Source of the DNA: Davidsoniella eucalypti
Taxonomy: Eukaryota; Ascomycota; Sordariomycetes; Microascales; Ceratocystidaceae
Length of the DNA: 64,000 nt
Direction: 5' to 3'
Assembly: GCA_004009845.1 (NCBI GenBank)
Contig: RMBW01000137.1
Coordinates: 1 to 64,000 of the forward strand
The position numbers and the translations under genes were made by a program. Under the pieces are notes generated by a model. That model made no database searches. It saw only the letters and a list, made by a program, of their open reading frames with translations, and was not told where the DNA came from. Below, piece by piece: positions 13,195-23,153 of the stretch (positions are counted from its first letter, which is position 1; each line of letters opens with the position of its first letter).

Positions 13195-13359
13195 CCCGCA
13201 CTTCTTTCCTCTCTTCACTCTAGTACTTATCAGGACAATAATTCTGGTCTTCTCCTTCACTCTTCTTGTTCTCCTTCTATCTTACACCGACAAACTAGAT
13301 ATCCTGCCCATCGCAGCCCAACTTTTATATATCCATCATCATACGTCGTCTTATCAATA
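13195..13359 (+). promoter_or_regulatory. CT-rich promoter and leader of glucosamine-6-phosphate deaminase
   Basis: A pyrimidine-rich stretch (about 13195-13285) followed by a short leader precedes the ATG at 13360. Such CT tracts are typical core-promoter elements just upstream of transcription starts in filamentous fungi. The exact start site cannot be read from sequence. Confidence 0.45.
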
Positions 13360-14722
13360 ATGAGACTCATCATCCGTGACACCGCCGAAGAGGCCGGCAT
13401 CTGGGCCGCACATTTGGTTATAGACCGGATCCGGGCCTTCTCCCCAAGCCCCGAGAAGCCCTTCGTACTTGGTCTCCCGACCGGCTCGACGCCTCTAAGC
13501 GTCTATCGTGAACTCGTACGCCAGTACAAACAAGGCCAGGTCCATCTACCCATCTTCCCGCTTCCCCACCCGTCCATAACATCCAACTAACACTCGCTCC
13601 TCCAACAAGATCTCCTTTGCCAATGTCGTCACCTTCAACATGGATGAATACGTCAATCTACCCCGCGATCATCCCGAGAGCTACCACTCATTCATGTGGA
13701 CGAATTTCTTTTCATACGTCGACATCCAGCCGTCCAACGTGCATATTCTCGACGGCAACGCCGCCGACCTCACACGCGAATGTGCCGCCTACGACGCCTC
13801 CATCCAAGCCGCCGGAGGCATCCGGCTCTTCCTCGCCGGCGTTGGCGAGGACGGCCATATCGCCTTCAACGAGCCCGGTTCCTCGCTAGCCTCGCCCACC
13901 CGCGTCAAAACCCTCACACAGGACACCATTCTAGCCAACGCCCGCTTCTTTGGCGGCGACATGTCGCTAGTTCCGCGCCAAGCCCTGACCGTCGGCGTAG
14001 CTACCGTGCTGGCCGCCGACGAAGTCCTGTGTATGGCCTTTGGCGCACGCAAAGCACGCGCCCTGCACAAATGCATCGAGGAAGGCGTTAGTCACATGTG
14101 GACCATGTCGGCGCTACAGAACCACCGTCGGGCCATTGTTCTGGCCGATGAAGATGCGACGCTGGAGTTGCGTGTGGGCACGGTTCGCTACTTCAAGGGT
14201 GTCGAGGCGGAGGCTGAGCGTGTCGCGACGGCACAGCGTAAGTTGGCGACCTTGCAGACGGTCCATCAGCGCGTCGTAGCCACTTCTACTTCTACTTCGG
14301 TAGCGGCGGAAAGTTCCGGTGGTTATGGTAGTGAGAGTCCCGGTACGCCTACGTCGCAAAGTATACTTACGCCGCTGAGCACCGGCGCCAATGGAGTCCC
14401 TATGGCGCCCATCGTCGTCGAAGCTTGCTCGCCTACAACGTATTCGCCTGTTTCTCTCTTAGGCTCTTCTCCCGCTGCTGGTTTCCTCACTGCTAGTGGT
14501 AGCGGCAATGTCTCGTCTGTGCCGCGCACACCATCGCCGGATCTTGTTGTGGATAACATGGCATCACGGATCCCGTCGCTGCACGGCCTCCGTGAAACAA
14601 AGACACCAGAGTTGGTGCCGGATCGTATGGCTTCTCGTCTGCCGGATCCGGTGCCGTTCTTGCGCCGGTTGACGCCGAATCCCGAGACGCAGATGCACCG
14701 CATCGGCGGTGTTGGGGCTTGA
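13360..14722 (+). CDS. dam1: glucosamine-6-phosphate deaminase (NagB family) with long C-terminal tail
   Basis: Exons 13360-13539 and 13610-14722; the intron has a CTAAC branch point (13587-13591) and an unusual AAG acceptor, and phase is kept. The enzyme converts glucosamine-6-phosphate to fructose-6-phosphate and ammonia, the last step that feeds GlcNAc into glycolysis. Family signatures: LGLPTGSTPLSVY near residue 40, FNMDEYVNLPRDHPESYHSFM (active-site Asp in MDEY), and GVGEDGHIAFNEPGSS with the Asp, His and Glu of the active site. The protein is 430 residues; bacterial NagB has about 266. The extra part, from about residue 275, is Ser/Thr/Pro-rich and ends with a twice-occurring motif, D-x-MASR-x-P. 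That tail may be regulatory. It lies in the GlcNAc cluster and heads toward the Ndt80-type regulator gene, which runs convergently. Confidence 0.95.
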
Positions 14723-15367
14723 GTTAGACTGCTTGTAGTTTATGAAGAGGTATGCAGGCATAAGAAGGCCTTGGGGGATCTTTGATATTGGTGGGCAAGA
14801 CGCCTTTGTTGAGGCTATCATGCAATTTTGTACATACAAGAACATTCGTTACCTAGTCATTCAAATAAAATAAATCACTCGTTCGTAAACAAGAAGATAC
14901 TATTTTGGCATAAAATAATAAACCCTCCTTTATCTCTATATGAACCACATATAGATCTCACAACATGATAAAATACAAGTAAATAAAAAAAAAAGCATAC
15001 AAAGTGTACAACGCGGCATATATTGAAACAGCTAGCAGAAGAAGAATGAAGTAAGAAAGCAAAACACATGTCATGTCAGTGACATCGTGGGTATCGGGTG
15101 TGGGAAAACCGAGAATGAAGGAACAAGACAAAGATATGAAGCTGATGGCTGAAAGCTATAATGAGAGCTCATTCGCTATATATGTAAAATAATAAAAAGG
15201 TAGAAGGATTGGAAACGAAGTATAAAAGAAAAAGAAAAGAAGCAATGGGCTGGTCGTAAACTTGTTGAAGATATGCGAGTAAAAAAGAGAAATGGTATGA
15301 AACTAAAAGATAGGTGAGACGACTTTCAATAAGGCTATTTTGGCAGATTTGACTTCTTCTTCTTCTT
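14723..15367. other. convergent 3' intergenic region
   Basis: AT-rich DNA between the stop codons of the deaminase (plus) and the Ndt80-type factor (minus). It must contain both transcript ends. A TTC repeat lies at about 15354-15369 next to the regulator stop codon. No gene seen. Confidence 0.6.
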
Positions 15368-17493
15368 CTAATCTGCTACAAAATAACGCTTCGACTTATT
15401 TTGTACCCGCTGTGCCTTGATTTCCGGTGGTACAATCGTGTGATGGACAACGTGAGGACGGTACACGGCATCGACTGGCGGCATCCTATATGAGACAAAG
15501 GTTATGTTAGCGTGGATGAACATGTATAAGACACTCAGTTGAAAATGATGTGGTTGTTTAGTATTGTCGATCTCTCTATAGGAGAACCGAGATCTGACTG
15601 CTTGGTAGGAAGGAGAAACTTACCAGTCATCGACACTAAGCGGGAAGTATTCGTACAACATATCGGTCTCCTCGGCCATGGCCTGATTTGCTGCATGTGT
15701 TGCCGTGGCCATAGCAAGCTTGTTGCTCGAGCTGTACTGTGGACTTTGGATGTCCGACCCGGACCGGTTCGGACTACGCTCATCCTCGGACAGCGACAAG
15801 GGCAATGGGCCTCCCGACACAAAGTTTGCTGGAATTGAGCTTGTGCCACCAGATACGGGCATCGAGGCCGAAGAAGGGTTGTTGTTATTGTTGGACCAGG
15901 ACGGGATTGGCGGTCGTTGCGCTGGCGACAGTGCAAGTTTCTTTGCAGCGTGCTGTTGGTTCTGTTGTATTTGATTCTGTGACGGTAATGATTGCTGTGA
16001 AAGTTGTGGTGTTCTAGAGGCGCCTGTTGATGGTGGGGTGTTGAAGGAATGGGGCGATTGCTGCCATTCATTCATATTTGGCTATTTGTGTGTATTAGTC
16101 ACTTGTTCTTTCGACTCAGATTATGTTGCGTTAGCAGGACTCAAGATACATACCGTGTGATTTGATACTGATTGATAACGGGTAGGTATGGAATTCAACA
16201 CCGATGCCTCACGCTCGGATCCAGGATTTGACGTCATGGTATTCTTGCGCTCTTTCTTCTCGCCCATGATGGGGACTTCTTTTCTACTATCAAAATTGCG
16301 CGGGCTGCGGCCCCGTACAATCACGGGACTTGATGTTACAGAAGCAATCTCTACGATGTCACCAGTGGTCGTCTTGCCGTGGAGCTTGATATGTACGACA
16401 TAGTGCTGCTGTTGACCCTTCCGACGACCATTGTTCGCGGTGGCGTGCTTGAATTGTAGGCGCTTCCATAGCAGAGGAACAAGAACATGGGTGCCATCCA
16501 GCTCCTTCGCGGTGGACAGATCCAGTGTGATGGTTGGAGGATTTGAAGCCGTTTGGCGGGGTTCTTCTGGAAGTATGACGCCACCAGCGGCAGCGGCGGC
16601 AGAGGCAGCATTCTTCCACGGAACAGATATGATATCTGTGGCCTTTTGGTCTATGGACTCTGTTGCGGTGATGGAAGCCAAGTATTCTACAATGGCAACT
16701 AACGTGTTGTTTGCACCGTGGAACTCCATGGGTAGATTCCGTGGTAAGGTCACTTGCCCGGAGCACTGCCAAAGATTGCGTCTATAGCATGTAAGCTCAA
16801 GAGGCCGGCCGGTGTTTTCAGCGCCGAAAACGTCTTCGGCGACAAAGAACATGCCGTACAGTTCTGCACTCATGCCGAAATTGACAAGGTTTCCGGCGCC
16901 GTCTATGGGCACGAGCGACGGTACGGTATCAGAAAAGACGAGTAGCTTGTTATCGAGAGAGCGTGGTGACGAATCATCTTCTTGGTATGGATCATCACGC
17001 GGCGGCTCGACTACATGCTGGAATTGGAACGGGTCTTCAAATGTGGGCATCTGGTCGAAATCAGAGTATTGTGGCTGTTGTTGTTGTTGTTGTTGCGGTT
17101 GCGGTTGCTGCTGTTGTGGTTGTTGGGGCTGTTGATACATTTGGGCCATGTTGGTGGTGTTTATATGCATATGGTCTTGGAAGGTTGGTCTGGAAAGGCA
17201 GCAAACATACAGTGTTAGTGTGGATCGGAACAGGGCCTAAAGACATAGAATAGAGATCTGGATAGGCAGGCAGCCGAGACATGGAGAGTGGGAGAGGCGA
17301 GTACGTACAAACCGGAAAAGTCGTCGAAGATCTCGGCCTCGAAATCAAGACCCATAGTTTGGGAGGGCCCCATGGACGCCATGCCGTCGTGCGATGGAGC
17401 AACGGCGATGGAGTTGTGATGGCCGTGAGGGTGGCCGTGGCCGACCGCGACGGGAACAGGGCCGGAGCCGGCCATTGGGTTGAAGCCGTTCAT
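15368..17493 (-). CDS. ron1: Ndt80/PhoG-like transcription factor, RON1-type regulator of GlcNAc catabolism
   Basis: Four exons: 17493-17309, 17189-16154, 16081-15624, 15485-15368; together 599 codons (598 residues), all phases consistent. A Gln/Pro-rich segment (QQPQ repeats) follows the N-terminal Gly/His-rich part. The Ndt80 DNA-binding domain runs from about residue 130 to 330 and ends in the highly conserved VIVRGRSPRNFDSRKEVPI. The C-terminal third is rich in Ser/Pro/Asn/Gln, and the last exon encodes a basic end (KAQRVQNKSKRYFVAD). In Trichoderma reesei the orthologue, RON1, is needed for expression of the GlcNAc catabolic genes; its position inside the cluster here supports the same role. 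The product would act in the nucleus. The start was chosen at the ATG that begins MNGFNPMAGSG, in frame with the domain after splicing. Confidence 0.92.
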
Positions 17494-18640
17494 AGTGGCA
17501 ATGCGATATGCGATGGGATGCGATGGCAAGCGATGCGCGATGTGATGCAATGCGATGCGAAAGGCTGAGGCAGGCGGCGAAGAGAGAGAAAGAGAGAGTG
17601 TGGTGGTACGCGAAAGAAAAGCGTCTGCGATGTCTCCAGAGTTCACTACTGATCTACAAAGTCGGTCGTGGCAACGACGGATGCACCAATCATTGTCCGC
17701 CGACGCTACAAGATGGTATCGAGACAACGACCAACCGCCAAAGACGAAGCCAGGTGAGCGGTAGCAAAAGCACTTGTGCTGTGGCTGTTGGTGTTGTTGT
17801 TGTGGCAGTGGTTGCTACTACTGCTGATGCTGCTATGGCCCCCAAGGTCCCAGTTACTACTGATAGTGTGGGCTGAGGGCTCGGAGGGCGTAGGCTCGAT
17901 GCGATCGATGCAGTCTGACAGGCCAGACTGGATGTAGCCAATGGTGTTGGGCGTCGAGATAATCGAGCGCTAGATCGACAGTGGGCGATGATCACCGGAG
18001 CGATGGATTAAGCGTCGAAAAGCCGAGCAAAGAAAGAAGGCTTGGTCGTCGAGTTTAGGTTTATGCCTGTTTTTTGTTTGCGAGCTGTGGCCGGAATTGA
18101 AGATTGACGTTGAGGTTTCCGCGGGATGGAGGCGGGGATTTGCGTTCTGGTTGGCTGGCTGGTGGAAGAGAAGCGAAGAAAGAGAAGAAGAAAAACAAAT
18201 GGCCGTAAAGGCAATCGGCGTCAGCAGTGGGTTTCGCGATGGCAAAGGTGGTTGTTTGGCCGGCTTAGCGGTGGTTTCGGTCGATTAGCGAGGCTGAAAG
18301 AAGAAAAGAGAGAAAAAAGGCCAATGCTAATGAAGGATAGTGATAATAATAACCATACATGTAGGTTTGTTCGTGCGTAGCGAAGATGAAAATCCGGCTG
18401 TTGTTGAGAAAAGCGTTAAATTTGATTGATGCTAATGCTGGAAACAAAGCAGCACCCGAATCCTCATATGCGCACTATGAGTGAGATGACAAGATCTTTT
18501 TCTCTTGGCTTTCTCGTGTGGACTAGACGCGCCAAACTGAAAAAGAAAAAAGAAGAAAAAAGACAGATTACAGTGCCTAAGCCGCAAATCCAGTGATTTC
18601 GGGGGGCTAGCAAAGACAGTCAATATCAACAATGTTCAAT
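17494..18640 (-). promoter_or_regulatory. long upstream region and leader of the Ndt80-type regulator
   Basis: Directly upstream of the ATG (17499-17560) the DNA is a degenerate array of GCGATG-like units. Further out it is CT/AG-rich in the manner of fungal promoters. No protein-coding exon is recognised. Confidence 0.4.
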
Positions 18641-18647
18641 ATATGTT

Positions 18648-18679
18648 CATACATACATACATACATACATACATACATA
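18648..18679. repeat. CATA microsatellite
   Basis: Eight consecutive CATA units. Confidence 0.9.
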
Positions 18680-19865
18680 GTACACAACAATGTAAACAGT
18701 GAGAACGGCTTGGGCAGTCAGTATAACACATAAAAGTGGATGGGAAACCCAACTTACGAAGCCCTTGACAAAGCGCCGCCATGATCTTAAAACGGCTCGT
18801 GATCGGCGACTCGGTCTTGAGGAAAGAAACGCTGCTTACTCCCTCATTACGAAGAAATTGTGAAGTATGATAGAAGCTGTGGTAGCTCTCTCACTCTCTG
18901 CGTCTGTCTTGCTATACATAGATCACACTATAGCAACAGCCGGCAACCCAATGTGAATGGCAATCTGTATGGCCCTGGCAGCCGTGTTTCCGGAACATTA
19001 TCAGAGTCGTACACGTGCGCCTGGAATCTCTACAGCCCAAGAAACAGCCATGATGAGGCTGACGATCTCTTGGTGGAAGAGCATGGAGTAGCACCGGAAG
19101 ATGAGCGCCGTAGTGCGCTGTAATGGCGTGGTATAGTAGAGCGTATAGTGGCATGTCTATACAGATATAGCGCCTGCCAGCACTATAATGAAACTGGGGA
19201 TAGGGCTCACCCGTCTCTAGGCTACACTAAGCCAAAAGCCCATAGCCGGCAAACCCGGCGAAATCGCCCTCCATCGACCTCAAGAGACAAGAGTAGCCCT
19301 ACTGTCGAGTGACAAGTGATTTCCTGACCGGGCCGGAATGCTTTTGTTGAAGTTATTTTGCGCGAAGAGGCCGCTCTACGACTGATGCATCGGCCTGGAT
19401 GGGGGAACCCAGACCATATCATAATACAGAACATACAATTAGCGTTAGAACTAGCCAGGCAAGGCCTATTATTAAACTTAGGCTGGCTTGCAGTGCTAAG
19501 ACAATTTAATTGGAAAAAAGCAGCCCTGAAATTTGCAAGCCAACAAAGCCACCCAGGCAGACCCGTTGGAAGCGATCTACCCAGCTTGGCTTTAGCGAGC
19601 TGCCAACTGCGACTCTGAATTTTTTGGTTCTTTACTGTTCCGTCCCTCTGGCATGGCATGAACATGGCATTCAGCATTGGCACTGGCATGGCTGCTGAAA
19701 AGGCTGGCCAGGCCATGCAAGCAACCTCAGCAGAGTCGTATTATACTATATTATACTACACTACATATGTACTTATAGAGGCTGTCGTCGCTAACTGCCC
19801 AAATGCTACGCGTCCTGGCTCTTATCAAACCCCGTGACCAAGAGAACGAAAGCCAATGCCGATAT

Positions 19866-19899
<34 letters not shown>

Positions 19900-20330
19900 A
19901 GACCTCTCTGTTGTCTCATAAACCAACCAACCTTCTGTGCTCTGAGGCTGGGGACGATACCAAGATTTTTTGGCTACCCTATCCGTCGTACTTTTTCCTT
20001 CGTTCTCTTACTTCTTCCCTCCCGCTTCATCCAGCCTTGGCCTTGTCGTTCTTTTAATTTTCCTCGAATCTGTCGATACGGCCGCCAATCTTGATTCATG
20101 GGTACATCTATATTTGTATATGCTGCCTGTATCACGTGATACCAGCAAGAACTCACTCCCATTTCTCAAAAACTATGTAGTTGATTTATTCATTTTCCTT
20201 AAGAACCAAGCAGACATATCACATAAACACAAAACGTCGTATCTCGTATCTCGTCACATTCTCTCCATATATTCCTCTCTCAGTTTGTCCCGGCTGGCAC
20301 GATTCGAGGTGATTTTATAAAACAAGACGC
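18680..20330. other. intergenic region between regulator and deacetylase genes
   Basis: No gene recognised. It contains a homopolymer of 28 A (19869-19896) and, near 20330, the 3' end of the deacetylase gene. Short reading frames on both strands lack conserved features. Confidence 0.5.
19869..19896. repeat. A28 homopolymer
   Basis: Uninterrupted run of 28 A, preceded by TATAGC and followed by GAGAGA. It might be a retroposition scar, but no target duplication was found. Confidence 0.9.
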
Positions 20331-21843
20331 TTAGGCCACACGTTGGCCAAACTTCCACACCTCGTCGATCACCAACTTTGACGATCCCATACTACTCGCC
20401 TGGCCGCCGTTGCTACTATCGGCAGCCACATGTTCTTCGCTCAGAACCACAAGGTCTGCGTCTGCTCCAGGAACCAATGTGCCTTTGACACTAGATAGTC
20501 TAAGCATTTTAGCAGGCGTGGCTGTGACAGCGTTTAGGGCCTCGCCGGCTGAAGCACCAGTCCATTCCATGAAATTGTTGACACATTCCAGCAGTGTTAT
20601 CGAACTGGCGAAGCGGTAGCATGTTAGTAGGGTCTCTTGTTTCCTCTCTATCCCTTCTTGCTGCTAGGGTTTTGCCAGTGCATGTAAAGGAAGGAAAGCC
20701 ATCACATTACTTACCTGCCAGCTATCGTTTCAGACCCTTCTAGAAGTAGTTTTGTCCCGCTTTTGACGATGTTGCAGTCGCTCTCACCGTTTCGCCACTG
20801 ATATGTTCCATCTGGACACCCAACTAAGTGCATAGCATCTGTGACCAAAATGAGTCCATCTCGATGCGCTTTGTACGCTAAAGATACCGTCGCTGGGTGT
20901 AGATGAATGCCATCAGCGATGACACCAAAAAACGGCTTCTTCTTCCCACCCACGCCTGCCAAAACACCAACGATGCCTGGTTCGCGATGGTGTAGCGGCA
21001 GCATGGCATTGAACAAGTGTGTCACCATGGAGGCCCCGCGGTCTAGCGCTTGCTGTGCCTGGTCATATGTCGCAGCTGAGTGGCCGATCGAATAGACGAT
21101 GCCGCGCTCAACAATGCTAGGAATTAGAGACAACATGGAGCCAACCTCTGGCGCTGCCGTGATCACGCGGACGGCTGGTGAAAGCTCACCGCCGTTGACT
21201 CCCGGGAGAGGGTATTTTGACCGGAGGTTGGTGATGCCGTAGCATTCCTCAAGAGAGGAAAGCGTTGTCGCGGAGTGGAAACACTCCCGGTTATGGACGC
21301 CATTTTTAGCGCTGCTTAGAAAAGGACCTTCGACATGGGCACCAAGGGACTCAGCTCCATCTTGAGAACGGCGCTGGGCGCCAGAAGGGGCAAGGTGCGG
21401 CAAAGCCTGCATACATATATGCTATTAGAAGGCACAACAATGCAAGGCGAACTTAGGCAGATGCTCACTTTTTGATACAACTCAGGTGTCTGGCTTGTCA
21501 GTGTTGGAACATACGATGTTACTCCCGTTTTTATGAGTTGCCGATTTACGTCCTGCATGCTCTCTTTGTACTGCGCATCTCCTAGCAAGGTTGAGAAGTT
21601 GAAACCAAACGCCCCGTTTAGCTGAGCGTCGATAAGGCCGGGCGCCACAAGGCGGTTCTGCATATCAACGACATGGTCAGTACCGAGACCCAAGCCGTAA
21701 AAGCTAGCCTGGCCGTCGATAATCTTCCCTGTAGTCGAATCGACCCAGAGGTCTGCGGAGACAAAAGAGGTGCCACGCAACAAACGGCAATTTGTTAGCC
21801 TGGTGATACCCGAGGGCGGCTGCGGAGAGATATAAGAGGGCAT
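20331..21843 (-). CDS. dac1: N-acetylglucosamine-6-phosphate deacetylase (NagA family)
   Basis: Exons 21843-21469, 21406-20715 and 20604-20331 give 446 residues with all phases consistent. The enzyme removes acetate from GlcNAc-6-phosphate to give glucosamine-6-phosphate, the substrate of the deaminase encoded 6 kb away. It is an amidohydrolase-superfamily TIM barrel. Visible metal and substrate residues: APGLIDAQLNGAFG, HVEGPFLSSAKNGVHN (metal Glu), GHSAATYDQAQQALDRGASMV followed by THLFNAMLPLHHREPG (metal His residues), VIADGIHLHPA, and the catalytic Asp in ILVTDAMHLVG. An in-frame ATG exists upstream at about 21927, but the chosen start (MPSYISPQP) fits the family length better. The gene is divergent from the GH3-GNAT gene, sharing a 1.3-kb promoter region. 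Confidence 0.95.
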
Positions 21844-23153
21844 TGTGGTTTGATCAAGAAATGCAAGCGAATCAATGTTTGAATTTGTAATTAACGACTC
21901 AGAGCAGCCGGGGCAGAAATGAGGCACTGCGGTCCCGATTCATACACCGGCCAGCTCTAGCGCAGCCTCGCCCATGACTTATATATGTGAGTGTGTGGCC
22001 GAGTTGCCACAATACTGCATGGAGCCTGGTGATGGCAGTTGTGAAAATATCACAAGTTTATGTAATGACTGAATACGACAACTGACAATGCCACGTTGAT
22101 ACACTAGTGCCGTTTCTTTATCTCAGATGATACAACGTTGATTTAGCTACTTGGCTCACATTTACTTCGATAGCGCGCGGCATCAGCATGACCTGACTTA
22201 AACGGCATTTAAGCGCAAGAAAATAGCCTGTGATGTTGTCTTGCTGGTTAGCCCTACAAAATGATTTCTCAGGCAGGGATTCAATCTAGAGGGAACGTCT
22301 GAATTGAATAGAGTTGGCATTGATATATAGGGCTTTAGACTCATTACTAGAACAACCTTCTTTAGGAATTTAGCGACGTTTAGCTGGGTTGATAGTGGAT
22401 TAAACCATGCGACTCCAGCATCTTAGCTCTCAACTGTAACCGACCAGCCAAAAGGCTTCACGTTACTCTTTATAGCTGGATGGATGTTAGTGGTTAGTTA
22501 GAGCCATTGAACTGAATTCCTTTAGATAACAATGTCCAAAGTGTCTGTATTAGTATGTAACGTGGCAATTAGACTTGTTCTGGCTTGGTATGTAGTATTA
22601 GCATGTATCTATGTACTTACATATTTATGTACATGTACCATACCAGTGCTAAATAGGGCATAGTTACAGCAAGTCGCAGGCTGTATTGAATATTTCCACA
22701 GTATAAAGAGTGAGCCTTGGGCTGATACAGTTCGTTGATATTTCATGATACCGGTATCATCTCCTGAGGATTAGTAGTTAGAATGAACAAGAAGCCAAAA
22801 TCTCAGTATAGACACCGATAATAGAAACTCAGGGCTTCAAAAACGTGCTCTGGAAATGACTTTAGGTAGTCTAATCGCTCGTTAAATTGATCACGTGAAG
22901 AAATTTAATAACCCTAGTTTTTTATTGCTCGTCAGCCTGGTTCGCTATGAACTGTCACACAGCGAAACTTCCTTCCCTCATTTTATCATTGATATACTTT
23001 TTTAGTGGTGGAATTTGCAGTTTCCTATCATAAGCGCCTCACATATAATTGAGGCTAGATATATATATTTTCCCCCGTGATTTACTGTTTTGTGGTAGCA
23101 ATTAGTGAACATAAATACCAACATCTTCCTCACCTGCCTTCACTCCCTCTACC
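21844..23153. promoter_or_regulatory. bidirectional promoter of deacetylase and GH3-GNAT genes
   Basis: About 1.3 kb of AT-rich DNA separates the two divergent start codons. A sequence on the minus strand matching the yeast Ndt80 binding consensus (NCRCAAAW, here CCACAAAA, 23088-23095) lies about 60 bp above the GH3-GNAT start. No coding sequence seen. Confidence 0.5.
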
